A stretch of 64,000 nucleotides of DNA from Melioribacteraceae bacterium (GCA_022181065.1 BQMY01000075.1:62001-126000); one strand, 5' to 3'. Positions 37,906 to 46,779 are shown, counted from the stretch's first letter. Notes: generated by a model from the letters alone, not told the origin. Numbers and translations are program-made.

Positions 37906-38361
37906 TTATAACCCGAACAGCTTTTTTATCTCATCATTGTCGATATTTTTTATCTTCTCGGTCTCTTCGTTAACCCGATTAGCTGCTTCCATTTCAGCAA
38001 AAAACTCTTCACTTGTTTTCACAAAACATGCGTTTTTTTGCGCGAATTGTTTTACAGAAAAATCTGAGCTGATAACACATAAAACTTTGGGGTTTTTAGC
38101 GTGTGAAATCTCATCCTTGATGTTATCATCAGCGGTGCGGTTTTCGGAATATTGTATCTTACATTTGGATGCGCGAACTCCACCTTCGGCAGGAAAACCA
38201 TCAAAATGGAGTGAAATTTTCTGCTTCTTGCCGCGAAAATAATCGTCGAGCATCCTTGCCAGTTTCACGCGTGATCCATTCCCATCGGTTTTCATTAACT
38301 TGAAAAGTTCGGGAATTTTTCCCATCAGGTTATTTCCATCGATGATATAAGTTTTGATCAT
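37906..38361 (-). CDS. NYN-domain protein (YacP-like nuclease)
   Basis: A 151-residue NYN (PIN-like) protein: YIIDGNNLMGK at the start, FDGFP, ADDNIKDEI and VISSDFSV supply the acidic residues (D8, D53, D76-77, D100) expected of a metal-dependent RNase. Members such as Rae1/YacP cut mRNA in ribosomes in some bacteria. It is 2 bases downstream of lptD in one operon. Confidence 0.85.
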   Translation of the reverse strand: MIKTYIIDGNNLMGKIPELFKLMKTDGNGSRVKLARMLDDYFRGKKQKISLHFDGFPAEGGVRASKCKIQYSENRTADDNIKDEISHAKNPKVLCVISSDFSVKQFAQKNACFVKTSEEFFAEMEAANRVNEETEKIKNIDNDEIKKLFGL

Positions 38362-38363
38362 GA

Positions 38364-40961
38364 CTATAACCCCGAGTATTGACCCGATTTTCTTTCTACT
38401 TTAATATCCTGAAGCTGAGGCGCTTTAAGTCTGATTTCAAAATTGAAACCCCGATAGGTACCAAGTGGCTGCCACCTGAAATTCATTTCCCAGCAGTGAA
38501 GGTCACGATAAATACTGATTGAGGGGGAAGTTATTTGTTTTCGATCGAAATCATAATTGGCTCGTGCGGTAATTTTCCAGTTTTCGGTAAGATTAAGACC
38601 GAGGGTTGCTCCAAGTCCCTGATTTTCTGTGTGGCTGTCGGGAGTAGGTTTGCTGAAGTTGTAGCTATAGTAAAGACTCAGGTTCCAGGGAATAGAAAAA
38701 TTCGGTTTAATCTCCTCATTGCCTACCACATAGTTGTAGGATCGATCCTCTTCTTCAATTTCATCCTCTCCCGTACGGTCTTCCCCGGAAATTTTATCAC
38801 CACTTAATTGAGTAGAGACCGATAAATTAAATGAGGTCAACCGGAATAACCCGCCACCTTTGGAGGCAAGGTATTCATTGATTTTTCGACCACCCTGAAA
38901 ATCATAAAAAGTATAATTGGAAGAGCCGTTGAGTGATATCCATTGCCCTATGCTTGTATTATAGCTTACACGCAGGTCTGAAAGTTGTAGTGAATCAGCG
39001 GCAAAATTGTATCCTGTTGATAAAGAGACGTTCATCAGTTTGATTTTATCCTGAGTACTCGATGTATCAGTAGGGTCTTTCATCGTTTTCATTTCAAAAA
39101 GGTTACCGATACTAAGATTGATACTCTGACTCTCACCCGAGGACGCTCCACCAAATACTTGTCCGGAGTACTTGTCGTAACGTATTTCATTTCCGCTTGA
39201 ATCGGTGTATGTATCGAAGTAACCCCATTGATCTTTAGAAAAATCGGGACGATAATTGTACGATATGCTTGGCGAAATTGTATGACGAACTGCGTCAATT
39301 CCGGCGAACTGGGGCTGTGCAATACCATATAATTTTGTAGAAGCGCGCAGACTAAAACTGAAAGTTCTCACAAAACCGAGTTTATGCTGCTCATCTGTTA
39401 CCAGGTTTTCGGTTGTAACATTTTGGTAAGTGGTATCGCCATTTTCTACGACTGCCACCTGCTCGGTAATATACTCAAGGTAGCGCGTTTCATATTTGTT
39501 ATACCACTTTTCGTTATAGCTGACACTTGGTGATATAGTGAAATATCCCAGTTTGGGCTGAGCGCTCACCGCAAGGTTATGATTAAACCCGCCATTTATT
39601 TTCAGATTGCCATCTATTTTGTTTCGCTGATTTTTGAACTGGGTATTGTAGTTCATTCCGATATACTCATACCATGCCTGATTGGTGGGAGTTGAGTTTT
39701 TATGCTTGAACGGATAAAACTGTGATAGTGAAAATGACGCGCTTGGGAGAGTTTCTCTGATATCACCGTCAGTTAGCGATTGAGTACGGCTGTAACTGAT
39801 GTTCAGGTTACCACCTATATTTTCAAATCGTTTGTTAAATGTAGCGTTTGAAATGATATCCTGTTGAAGTAATTCATCATAATTTACCGAGGTATTTTTA
39901 TAGTAGTTACTCGATTGAAATTGCAGATTGGCGTTTAACGATGTGGTGGGATTAAATCTCTGGTTATGGCGAAAATAAACACGATAATTTTCCTGCTCAG
40001 CTCGACCCGGGTCACCTACCTCGCCTGTAGTCTGATTTGCGTAGTTTGCGGTCAACTCGCCATCAAATTCGTAACGCTTTTTATATCGCACACGATTGTT
40101 GATTCCATACCCGCCTTTGAAATAATAATCACCTGTTAATGTATAGTCGTAATAATCGCTTAGGGCAAAAAAGTATCCGAAATTCCTGAAATAAAATCCA
40201 CGTGCCGCATCCTGACCATATGAGGGAATAATAATTCCGGAACGCCTCCCTGTCTCATTCGGGAAGACAGCGAAGGGGAGTGGAATAGGCAATGGAACTC
40301 CCGCTATGTGCATGAATATCCATTTAGCGACTATTTTATCCTTCTGGATAACCTTCATTTCAGAGGCACTGAAGTGGGTATGTGGGGTATCGGCATCGCA
40401 AGTGGTGTAAATACCATCCTCTATGAAATAAGTATTTTTATCAACCTTTTTAACTTTGGAGCCGGTATAGGTCGCGCCTTCTTCTTCATTTTTCGCCAGG
40501 GAGATAAAACCGCGTTGAGTTTTGAAATTGTATCTTAAAGAGGTCCCTTCGTAAACTTCACCTGCCTCAGAGAGCACGGGGGTTTGGACCAGGTTTTTAC
40601 CTGTGCTGTCAGCGGTATCGATTACTCCCTGAGCTTCCATCTCATTTGAAGAAAAATTGGATACTATTTGTCCGGCTTTAAGTTCCGACTCTTTATACTT
40701 TACTTCACCTGTTCCGTAGATGAACATTTTTTTGTTCCGCACATCAAAAATGAGGGAATCAGAGCCGCTTGCGAACACAATCGCGTCAATATCACTTCCT
40801 TCTTCCACGGTATCAGCTACAGTAGCAGAATCCGGGATAAGATTTGTGGTATCGCTAACGAGAGAATCAGTCGCAAGAAACGCGGAAGAATCAGCATTCT
40901 GTGCGCCAATGGTGCTCGTACAGAGGAAAAATAATATTAACAGTAATAAATTTCGCATCAA
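38364..40961 (-). CDS. lptD: Outer-membrane LPS-assembly protein LptD (Bacteroidota type)
   Basis: An 865-residue protein with a signal peptide (MMRNLLLLILFFLCTSTIGAQ), an LptA/OstA-like beta-jellyroll (about 60-200; ATGS.. GKMFIYGTGEVKYKESELKAG-type strands), and a large C-terminal barrel. The family cue is the segment VPLPIPLPFAVFPNETGRRSGI. It inserts lipopolysaccharide into the outer membrane. Cysteine pairing as in E. coli is not conserved. Assigned from pattern; the distinction from other OstA-barrel proteins is not absolute. Confidence 0.85.
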   Translation of the reverse strand: MMRNLLLLILFFLCTSTIGAQNADSSAFLATDSLVSDTTNLIPDSATVADTVEEGSDIDAIVFASGSDSLIFDVRNKKMFIYGTGEVKYKESELKAGQIVSNFSSNEMEAQGVIDTADSTGKNLVQTPVLSEAGEVYEGTSLRYNFKTQRGFISLAKNEEEGATYTGSKVKKVDKNTYFIEDGIYTTCDADTPHTHFSASEMKVIQKDKIVAKWIFMHIAGVPLPIPLPFAVFPNETGRRSGIIIPSYGQDAARGFYFRNFGYFFALSDYYDYTLTGDYYFKGGYGINNRVRYKKRYEFDGELTANYANQTTGEVGDPGRAEQENYRVYFRHNQRFNPTTSLNANLQFQSSNYYKNTSVNYDELLQQDIISNATFNKRFENIGGNLNISYSRTQSLTDGDIRETLPSASFSLSQFYPFKHKNSTPTNQAWYEYIGMNYNTQFKNQRNKIDGNLKINGGFNHNLAVSAQPKLGYFTISPSVSYNEKWYNKYETRYLEYITEQVAVVENGDTTYQNVTTENLVTDEQHKLGFVRTFSFSLRASTKLYGIAQPQFAGIDAVRHTISPSISYNYRPDFSKDQWGYFDTYTDSSGNEIRYDKYSGQVFGGASSGESQSINLSIGNLFEMKTMKDPTDTSSTQDKIKLMNVSLSTGYNFAADSLQLSDLRVSYNTSIGQWISLNGSSNYTFYDFQGGRKINEYLASKGGGLFRLTSFNLSVSTQLSGDKISGEDRTGEDEIEEEDRSYNYVVGNEEIKPNFSIPWNLSLYYSYNFSKPTPDSHTENQGLGATLGLNLTENWKITARANYDFDRKQITSPSISIYRDLHCWEMNFRWQPLGTYRGFNFEIRLKAPQLQDIKVERKSGQYSGL

Positions 40962-41137
40962 CGGGTAATTATTTGTAAGAATCAGGCATATAAATATAAA
41001 GAATTAGTATTACAATCCTTATAAAGAATTAAAGTGCTTCCGGTTTCATGTTTTGAAAAAAAATAACCGAAGGTTAAAGGGCGAGCCATTTTAATTTTTG
41101 TTATTTTTGGTCAACCGACAAAATGCTGGAGTGCGAA

Positions 41138-41677
41138 ATGAATGTTCAAAAGAATTATTTATTCACGGGAGATTCAATAACAGAGTGGTTTGACACTAAA
41201 GGATTGCTCTCTGAATTTAAAATAAAGAACAGGGGAGTGGCGGGAGATAGCTCGGTTGAACTGCTTGCGCGAATTGATCCTGAATGGTTTGATCCTGCGC
41301 CAGATTACATATTTTTATGTATCGGAACAAACGATCTTGCAAGAAAGAGATCACCAGAACAAATTTTGGGTATTATCGAAAATATCTGTGAGAAATTTCT
41401 TGAGCATTCACCAACTTCTACAATTGTGCTTACTTCCATATTTCCCGTAAGGAATAATCCCGACCGTCTGATGCAGGATATTAAAAAGTGTAACAAACTT
41501 ATTAAAGGAGTTACTCGTATCGGTGGTTACTTCTATTTTAATCTATTCCCTCACTTTAATGATGGTGCAGGAATGCTTAAAGAGGAATTTACCGAAGATG
41601 GTTTGCACTTGTCAGCAGCTGCGTATCACAAATGGAGTGAATTATTTAGAGAGTTTATCAAGGAGATTGAAGCATGA
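41138..41677 (+). CDS. SGNH/GDSL-family hydrolase
   Basis: A 179-residue serine hydrolase. The four conserved blocks are visible: TGDSITEW (Ser), VAGDSS (Gly), IGTNDLA (Asn) and EDGLHLS (Asp/His). It probably acts as an esterase on acyl or acetyl groups of lipids or polysaccharides. ATG 41138 is chosen over 41123 because GGAG lies six bases before it. Its stop overlaps the next gene's ATG. Confidence 0.9.
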   Translation: MNVQKNYLFTGDSITEWFDTKGLLSEFKIKNRGVAGDSSVELLARIDPEWFDPAPDYIFLCIGTNDLARKRSPEQILGIIENICEKFLEHSPTSTIVLTSIFPVRNNPDRLMQDIKKCNKLIKGVTRIGGYFYFNLFPHFNDGAGMLKEEFTEDGLHLSAAAYHKWSELFREFIKEIEA

Positions 41678-43041
41678 AAAAATTGTTGTTGTTTTTGCTC
41701 TTGTCATGTTCATTAAATTTTGCTCAGAACTTGGTTAAGGAGAAGGAAATTGGTCCAGGTGTAAACTACCGGATATACATTGATAGCGAAAAGCCCCTTT
41801 ACTATTGCGTAATCGAAGCTGATTTGAACAACCCCAAAGTAAAAATAGGTGTGGGTCTGGCAAATGATAGAATTGGATTTGGAGGTGAAGGTACTTCACA
41901 ATTCTCAAAAAGAAGACTTGAATCAGGGGAGTATATCCTTGGAGCGGTAAACGGCGATTTTTTCGGTGGTGACCCTTGGCAAGCCGAAAACTCAAGTGCA
42001 TCTGATGGTGAGATTTTTAAAGGGATATCCCACAGAAATCGTTCTCTTTTTGGTATCGATGAGAATGGTCAACCTTTTTCGGGGGTTTTGAAGTATAGCG
42101 GATTTTTGTTTGAAGGTAGTGATACGTTATTTCTTAATTCATTTAATTATAACAAGGAAGCAGGTGTGGGACTTTTTTACTATCTCTGCACACCAGTTAC
42201 AAAAGTTGACAGCGGTTATACAGGTTATGTGCTGAACAAAAAAACGGAAAACCGGTTAGTTGTCGGGAATGAACTCCCGGCCGGACAAGAAATTCTCCTT
42301 ACAGAAGACAGATACCTTTTACGAGTACCGGAAGGGACAGCAATCCCGTTTGAATCGTGGGATAAAGTAACTCTGGAACACCGGTTTAATGATAACTTGA
42401 CAAATATCCAAACCCTTATAGGAGGATTGCCATACCTGATAAGAAATGGTGAGATTCCAAAAACATATATCGGACTTGAAGGTTTAAGCAGCGAGCGGTT
42501 TGTTGATGTAAATCCCAGAACTGCCGTAGGTTTTAATAAAGAGAGAAATAAAGTTTATATAGTAGCTGTAGATGGTCGAAATGTAAATATAAGTGCGGGA
42601 ATTCCGCTTCTTGATTTAGCGGCTTTTATGAAAGGTCTGGGATGCTATGAAGCTGTGAACCTCGATGGTGGCGGATCAACTACAATGACAGTGAGAGATG
42701 AGATTGTCAATCACCCTTCTGATGCGACTGGTGAAAGACCTGTGCACAATTTTTTATATGTAGCGGCGAATGACGCGCAGAAAAATTATCTGAAGGAAAT
42801 TAAATTCACACAGGATACATTACATGTTAAAAAGGGTGAGTTCTTTAACCCTGATTTTGTGTTTTATGACATGTGGGGTTTTGAATTATTGGATACATCT
42901 TTTGTAGTAGATTTCCATGTGAGTGATGAAATTCAGGAAACGGAAAAGGGACTCGTCATTTATGAAGAAGGAATTTACGAATTGCCGGCAAGCTCCGGGA
43001 CATTGACAGATACTCTGGTTATTTCTGTTAAAGGAGAATAA
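41674..43041 (+). CDS. Phosphodiester glycosidase (NAGPA family)
   Basis: A 455-residue secreted protein with a signal peptide (MKKLLLFLLLSCSLNFAQ) and the phosphodiester glycosidase domain: GAVNGDFF and NPRTAVGF in the middle and CYEAVNLDGGGSTTM toward the C-terminus, where the catalytic Asp/Gly-rich motif lies. Family members remove GlcNAc from phosphodiesters, so a role in trimming cell-surface or exogenous phosphoglycans is likely. Start overlaps the preceding hydrolase, implying coordinated expression. Confidence 0.88.
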   Translation: MKKLLLFLLLSCSLNFAQNLVKEKEIGPGVNYRIYIDSEKPLYYCVIEADLNNPKVKIGVGLANDRIGFGGEGTSQFSKRRLESGEYILGAVNGDFFGGDPWQAENSSASDGEIFKGISHRNRSLFGIDENGQPFSGVLKYSGFLFEGSDTLFLNSFNYNKEAGVGLFYYLCTPVTKVDSGYTGYVLNKKTENRLVVGNELPAGQEILLTEDRYLLRVPEGTAIPFESWDKVTLEHRFNDNLTNIQTLIGGLPYLIRNGEIPKTYIGLEGLSSERFVDVNPRTAVGFNKERNKVYIVAVDGRNVNISAGIPLLDLAAFMKGLGCYEAVNLDGGGSTTMTVRDEIVNHPSDATGERPVHNFLYVAANDAQKNYLKEIKFTQDTLHVKKGEFFNPDFVFYDMWGFELLDTSFVVDFHVSDEIQETEKGLVIYEEGIYELPASSGTLTDTLVISVKGE

Positions 43042-43116
43042 TTTCTCGAATAGTGAACTCTGAACTTTCAGATTCCGTTTTGTTTATGAATGTGAAATAA
43101 GAGAGTCCGTCCTAAA

Positions 43117-44370
43117 ATGAATAAAAAGAAAGTTATTATTGTTGGCGGGGGATTTGGCGGTCTTAGAGCAGCTAAATCCCTTAAAAATGCCGATGTAGAA
43201 ATTTTACTCATAGACAAAACCAACCACCATCTTTTCCAGCCTTTATTGTATCAGGTAGCAACCGCAGCGCTATCTCCGGGAGATATTGCCGTGCCTATCC
43301 GCGCCGAGTTAAAGGATCAGCAAAACTGCACCGTAATAATGGGTGAAGTAATAAAAATTGATCGCGAAAACAAAATCGTTTACCTCACTGATCAGCAGTT
43401 TGAGTTTGATTATCTCATACTCGCGATTGGTGCGCGACACTCCTATTTCGGCAATGATGAGTGGGAGAAATTCGCACCGGGGTTAAAAACTATTGGCGAC
43501 GCGCTTTCGATCAGGGAAAAAATCCTTTTATCATTCGAAAAAGCAGAGAGATATTATGAATCTTCCGAGCGTGAAAAATATCTTACATTTGTGATTGTCG
43601 GGGGCGGTCCCACAGGCGTTGAAATGGCGGGTGCCATTGCGGAAATTGCCAAAAAAACATTATTAAAAGATTTCAGAAGAATACACCCCGAAGAAGCAAA
43701 AATTATTCTCGTTGAGGGACAAGAAAGAATATTAACTCCCTACGACAAATCTCTCAGTGATAAGGCGGAAGCTACTATCAGGAGGATGGGGGTCGATCTC
43801 AGGTTAAATTCTTTCGTCAAAAATATAACTGAAGATGGTGCCTACATTGGCGATGAGCTGATCAAAACTGAAAATATCATCTGGGCAGCGGGAAACCACG
43901 CGTCGAAAATAACAAAAACTCTGAATACAGAAACTGACAGGGCAGGCAGAGTAAAAGTAAAGAGCGACTGTTCCGTTAAGGAAGACCCGGATATATTTGT
44001 CATTGGGGACGCGGCGTTATTTATTGATGATAATGGAAATCCTATGCCCGGTGTGGCGCCCGTAGCTGAGCAGCAGGGACGTTATGTAGCGAATATCATA
44101 AAAAAAGGAATACCCGCAGAGCAAAGGAATAAATTTTCCTATTTCGATAAAGGTAGCATGGCAACCATCGGGCGAGCCAAGGCAATCATGCAGGTTGGTA
44201 ATTTCAAGGCATCCGGTTTGTTCGCGTGGCTGGCATGGTCACTCGTACATATCGCTTTGCTTATCAACTTCAGGAAACGCTACAAAGTTATGATTGAGTG
44301 GATATATTATTACTTGTCGTTTAGAAATGGTATCAGACTTATCTGGAAGAATGACGGCTTGAGGAAGTAG
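43117..44370 (+). CDS. Type II NADH dehydrogenase (NDH-2) family
   Basis: A 417-residue flavoprotein. FAD-binding VGGGFGGLRAAKSL, NAD-binding VIVGGGPTGVEMAG and the VIGDAA motif near 305 fit NDH-2. A C-terminal amphipathic/hydrophobic tail (FAWLAWSLVHIALLINF) should anchor it to the inner membrane. It would transfer electrons from NADH to quinone without pumping protons. Related sulfide:quinone oxidoreductases differ; I see no conserved SQR cysteines. Confidence 0.9.
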   Translation: MNKKKVIIVGGGFGGLRAAKSLKNADVEILLIDKTNHHLFQPLLYQVATAALSPGDIAVPIRAELKDQQNCTVIMGEVIKIDRENKIVYLTDQQFEFDYLILAIGARHSYFGNDEWEKFAPGLKTIGDALSIREKILLSFEKAERYYESSEREKYLTFVIVGGGPTGVEMAGAIAEIAKKTLLKDFRRIHPEEAKIILVEGQERILTPYDKSLSDKAEATIRRMGVDLRLNSFVKNITEDGAYIGDELIKTENIIWAAGNHASKITKTLNTETDRAGRVKVKSDCSVKEDPDIFVIGDAALFIDDNGNPMPGVAPVAEQQGRYVANIIKKGIPAEQRNKFSYFDKGSMATIGRAKAIMQVGNFKASGLFAWLAWSLVHIALLINFRKRYKVMIEWIYYYLSFRNGIRLIWKNDGLRK

Positions 44371-44485
44371 AACAAACCATCAAGACGGAATAGATTCAGA
44401 ACCAGGGTGACACTTTTTGCAAACAATTAGTATTTAATTGTCCTCTTTATGGTGGCAGATAAGCACAAGTAACGAAATAATACAA

Positions 44486-44542
44486 AATCATCCTCCGTCT
44501 CTCGACTGGCTTCGAAATCCACCTCCTTCCGAAGGAAGACCT
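44486..44542 (-). repeat. Dispersed palindromic repeat, copy C (inverted, partial)
   Basis: On the minus strand it reads AGGTCTTCCTTCGGAAGGAGG, then GTGGATTTCGA...TCGAGAGACGGAGGATGATT, matching copies A (37721) and B (46585). The TGACCAAAAAG end is missing. It sits just upstream of the higBA toxin-antitoxin promoter. Confidence 0.7.
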
Positions 44543-44642
44543 AATAACGAAAAGCGACTGTAAAGAGTCTAACATGATTGAATTTGAGGTTAAAGCAGGT
44601 GTTATACCGCACAACAAATAGAAATAAATAATCACTAATTCC

Positions 44643-44671
44643 TTGACAAGCATCTCATTATGAGATATATT
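44643..44671 (+). promoter_or_regulatory. Promoter with operator for higBA
   Basis: TTGACA (44643-44648), a 17-base spacer and TATATT (44666-44671) form a strong sigma70-type promoter. The spacer contains a palindrome ATCTCAT-T-ATGAGAT (44652-44666), so an antitoxin bound there would block RNA polymerase. The higB ATG begins at 44677, six bases after the -10, so the mRNA is predicted leaderless. Confidence 0.7.
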
Positions 44672-44676
44672 TATTC

Positions 44677-44964
44677 ATGCATATTATTACTCGAAAAAGA
44701 TTACTGGAATTCAGTAAAAACCATCCAGATTCTGTTGAACCATTAGATAGATGGTATCGCATTGTAAAACAAAGTAATTTTAATTCATTCGCTGAGTTAA
44801 GGAAAACATTTCCCAAGGCTGATCAAGTAGGGCGATTTACTGTGTTTGATATTGGAGGTAATAAATATCGATTGATTGCATTTATAGTTTATCCGGTGAA
44901 ACGAATTTATATTCGTCATATTTTGACTCATCCGGAATATGATAAAGGAAAATGGAAGGAATAA
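44677..44964 (+). CDS. higB: HigB-family toxin (mRNA interferase)
   Basis: A 95-residue HigB_toxin (RelE-fold) protein: HIITRKRLLEFSKNHPDS, the F.VFDIGGNKYRLI core and KRIYIRHILTHPEYDKG. Such toxins cut mRNA at the ribosome. It comes before its antitoxin, the usual higBA order, and they are separated by one base. The start codon lies too close to the -10 for a ribosome-binding site. Confidence 0.93.
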   Translation: MHIITRKRLLEFSKNHPDSVEPLDRWYRIVKQSNFNSFAELRKTFPKADQVGRFTVFDIGGNKYRLIAFIVYPVKRIYIRHILTHPEYDKGKWKE

Positions 44965-44965
44965 A

Positions 44966-45385
44966 ATGATTAAAGAAAAAAATGAAATAAAAAGAGCTGT
45001 AAAAGTTTGGCCCACAGTTTCAAAGGTCGTATCTACAATTCATTCAGAACGACAATATAAAAGGGCAGTGAAAATGCTTGATCAATTAATAGATGATGTC
45101 AATGAAAAAAGTGATCCGGTTAAAGAGTCATTAATTGATACACTTGGTACTTTAATTAAAGATTACGAAGATAGAAATATTGAGGAACCGAAAGGTGATC
45201 CAATTGGTGTATTAAAATATTTATTAGAAGAACACGGATTAACACAAAATGATTTGAAGGAGATTGGTAGTCAAGGAGTTGTGTCAGAAATCTTAAACAG
45301 AAAAAGGCAACTCAACTTAAGGCAAGTAGTTGCGCTAAGTAAAAGGTTTTCTGTTTCTCCATCGGTCTTCATTGGAAATGTATAA
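44966..45385 (+). CDS. higA: HigA-type antitoxin (helix-turn-helix)
   Basis: A 139-residue protein with an N-terminal helical extension and a C-terminal Xre-like helix-turn-helix (LTQNDLKEIGSQGVVSEILNRKRQLNL). ATG 44966 follows the toxin stop by one base; an earlier in-frame codon lies inside the toxin. It should neutralise HigB and bind the palindrome in the promoter. Confidence 0.88.
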   Translation: MIKEKNEIKRAVKVWPTVSKVVSTIHSERQYKRAVKMLDQLIDDVNEKSDPVKESLIDTLGTLIKDYEDRNIEEPKGDPIGVLKYLLEEHGLTQNDLKEIGSQGVVSEILNRKRQLNLRQVVALSKRFSVSPSVFIGNV

Positions 45386-45603
45386 GTTTGTAAAAAGTTA
45401 GCGGTATAACAACCACGTCAACTTGAACTCGCCCTGCGAGTGCGCCGTAGTTATCAACATTTTAGCCTTCTCCAGGCAGTCGTTTTAATCTTCCCTGCGT
45501 TGGACAAGTCCAGTTAGGTATTTATGGTCACAGTCAGATTTATATTGAAAGTTAGCTCCATGAAGTTTATATTACGAAGTGTATATTATATGAAGGAGCA
45601 AAC
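45386..45603. other. Spacer between the two toxin-antitoxin pairs
   Basis: No gene is seen. It holds a small hairpin ACTCGC-CCT-GCGAGT (45427-45441) enclosed by ATAAC (45406-45410) and GTTAT (45450-45454), and integron-core-like GTTRRRY strings GTTGGAC (45499) and GTTAGGT (45513). The long arms do not pair, so it is not a convincing attC site. Upstream of the antitoxin, GTTTATATTA and GTGTATATTA form a near-direct repeat before GAAGGAG, a plausible control region. Confidence 0.3.
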
Positions 45604-45843
45604 ATGTATTCAACGGCAAAAGAGTTACGATTTCACACAAAAGCGCTACTTGATTCAGTCAAAAGGGGTGAAGAAGTTATAATTACTTATCGTGGTAAAC
45701 CTGCTGCGAAGTTGGTTCCCGTAGACGAAAACGTCAAGGTTGAGAATGAATCTTCAGATTTATTCGGTATATGGGCTGATAAAGAAGAAGTAAGTGACGT
45801 GGAAAATTATATCCGCAGGATTCGAAAGGGAAGATTCTCATGA
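45604..45843 (+). CDS. Phd/YefM-type antitoxin
   Basis: A 79-residue antitoxin: STAKELRFHTKALLDSVKRGEE and IITYRGKPAAKLVPV are the DNA-binding Phd/YefM fold; the acidic C-terminal tail (about 50-79) should block the toxin. A good AAGGAG precedes the ATG. The last codons overlap the PIN toxin start by four bases. Confidence 0.93.
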   Translation: MYSTAKELRFHTKALLDSVKRGEEVIITYRGKPAAKLVPVDENVKVENESSDLFGIWADKEEVSDVENYIRRIRKGRFS

Positions 45844-46220
45844 CACTGGTTGATACTGATGTTCTTATCTGGTATATGTATGGAAATGAAAATGCTAAAA
45901 ATAAAATTGAGAGCATAAACGGTTTTTATATTTCTGCGGTAACCTACATGGAGTTGGTTCAGGGTATGCGGAATAAAAAAGAGTTAACCACACTGCGAAG
46001 CGCGTTACGACAATGGGGTGTGGAGAGTATCTTTATCAATGAGGATATCTCCGCAAAAGCTATGTTTATGGTAGAACAGCATTACTTGAGTAGTTCAGTA
46101 GAAATGGCAGATGCATTAATTGCAGCGACTGCTGTGACAAAAGGATTGAGTTTGTTAACAGGAAATACAAAACACTACAAGGTAATTAGTAATCTTGAGT
46201 TATCAGAATTCAGACCATAA
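45840..46220 (+). CDS. vapC: VapC-type PIN-domain toxin
   Basis: A 126-residue PIN RNase. The acidic pocket residues are D5 and D7 (LVDTDVLIW), E37 (TYMELVQG), and D88 region (SVEMADALIAATA), with TGNTKHYK at the end of the core. It should cut RNA (often tRNA) with Mg2+ and be inhibited by the antitoxin encoded just upstream. Confidence 0.93.
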   Translation: MTLVDTDVLIWYMYGNENAKNKIESINGFYISAVTYMELVQGMRNKKELTTLRSALRQWGVESIFINEDISAKAMFMVEQHYLSSSVEMADALIAATAVTKGLSLLTGNTKHYKVISNLELSEFRP

Positions 46221-46321
46221 TTATTAATTCTGCTTGATGTAATATTGATGAACACCGCTTGTTATTCTCAATTTAAAAATCCGAAATGAATCCGATATGG
46301 TTTACTCGTTCTGACCTTTTA

Positions 46322-46667
46322 GAGGCTGACTAAAAAGAGAGCAGTCCCTTGCAAACAGTTTTTGTTTTTCGTTTTTAACTTAAAATTTACAATCATAGAT
46401 TAACGACCATAATAGGCGGGTGAGCCCTTCGACGAGCTCAGGACAACGTCTCTCGCTTGTCCCGCAAGGCGGGGAACCCCCGGAAAAAGCATGATATTAA
46501 ACGAACCCATCCTATCCGCCTGGGGCGGACTTCCCTTTATTAAAGGGAAGGACTTTTGACCTTTGGCAAATCTGCTAGTTTTAAAAGTCCTCCTTCGAAG
46601 GTGGATTTCGACGATAGTCGAAAGACGGAGGATGATTCATTGGGTTTTAGACTTTTTGGTCAGCCCC
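46322..46667. mobile_element. MITE-like element, 346 bp with terminal inverted repeats
   Basis: GAGGCTGACTAAAAAG (46322-46337) and CTTTTTGGTCAGCCCC (46652-46667) are inverted copies matching at 14 of 16 positions. Between them are a run of smaller palindromes and repeat copy B, but no open reading frame of protein-coding type. The structure fits a non-autonomous transposable element. There is no clear target duplication beyond one or two bases. Confidence 0.5.
46515..46550. repeat. Paired palindromes inside the MITE-like element
   Basis: TCCGCC-TGG-GGCGGA (46515-46529) is followed directly by the 21-base palindrome CTTCCCTTTA-T-TAAAGGGAAG (46530-46550). CCCGC-AAG-GCGGG (46461-46473) lies nearby. 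The 21-base palindrome recurs with one change at 46780-46800. Confidence 0.65.
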
Positions 46668-46668
46668 A
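46585..46668 (+). repeat. Dispersed palindromic repeat, copy B
   Basis: Close match to copy A (37721-37808), with a shorter first arm, and it ends at the right terminal repeat of the MITE-like element (CTTTTTGGTCAGCC). The repeat may therefore be the mobile element's end. Confidence 0.8.
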
Positions 46669-46698
46669 TAATACTTCCTGGCGCCAGCGGTAATTCCA

Positions 46699-46714
46699 CA
46701 CGACTAAAGTCGTG
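46699..46714. repeat. IS200/IS605-like hairpin
   Basis: CACGACT-AA-AGTCGTG, followed by GGTTAATG. Such CACGACTNNAGTCGTGGGTTA hairpins are typical of IS200/IS605-type ends and REP elements. No transposase gene is near. Confidence 0.5.
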
Positions 46715-46779
46715 GGTTAATGATTGAAGAACAAGATTAGAAGAATTTTAACAAAACGATTGGAAAATTATTGTTAGTC

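Noticed and set aside
44371-44676. A gene in the gap before higB
   Set aside because: Only the inverted repeat copy and the promoter are seen; no frame with a start and ribosome-binding site covers it.
45386-45603. A true integron attC site
   Set aside because: Core strings are present but the outer arms are not complementary over the length required, and no integrase is in the window. Kept only as a low-interest finding.
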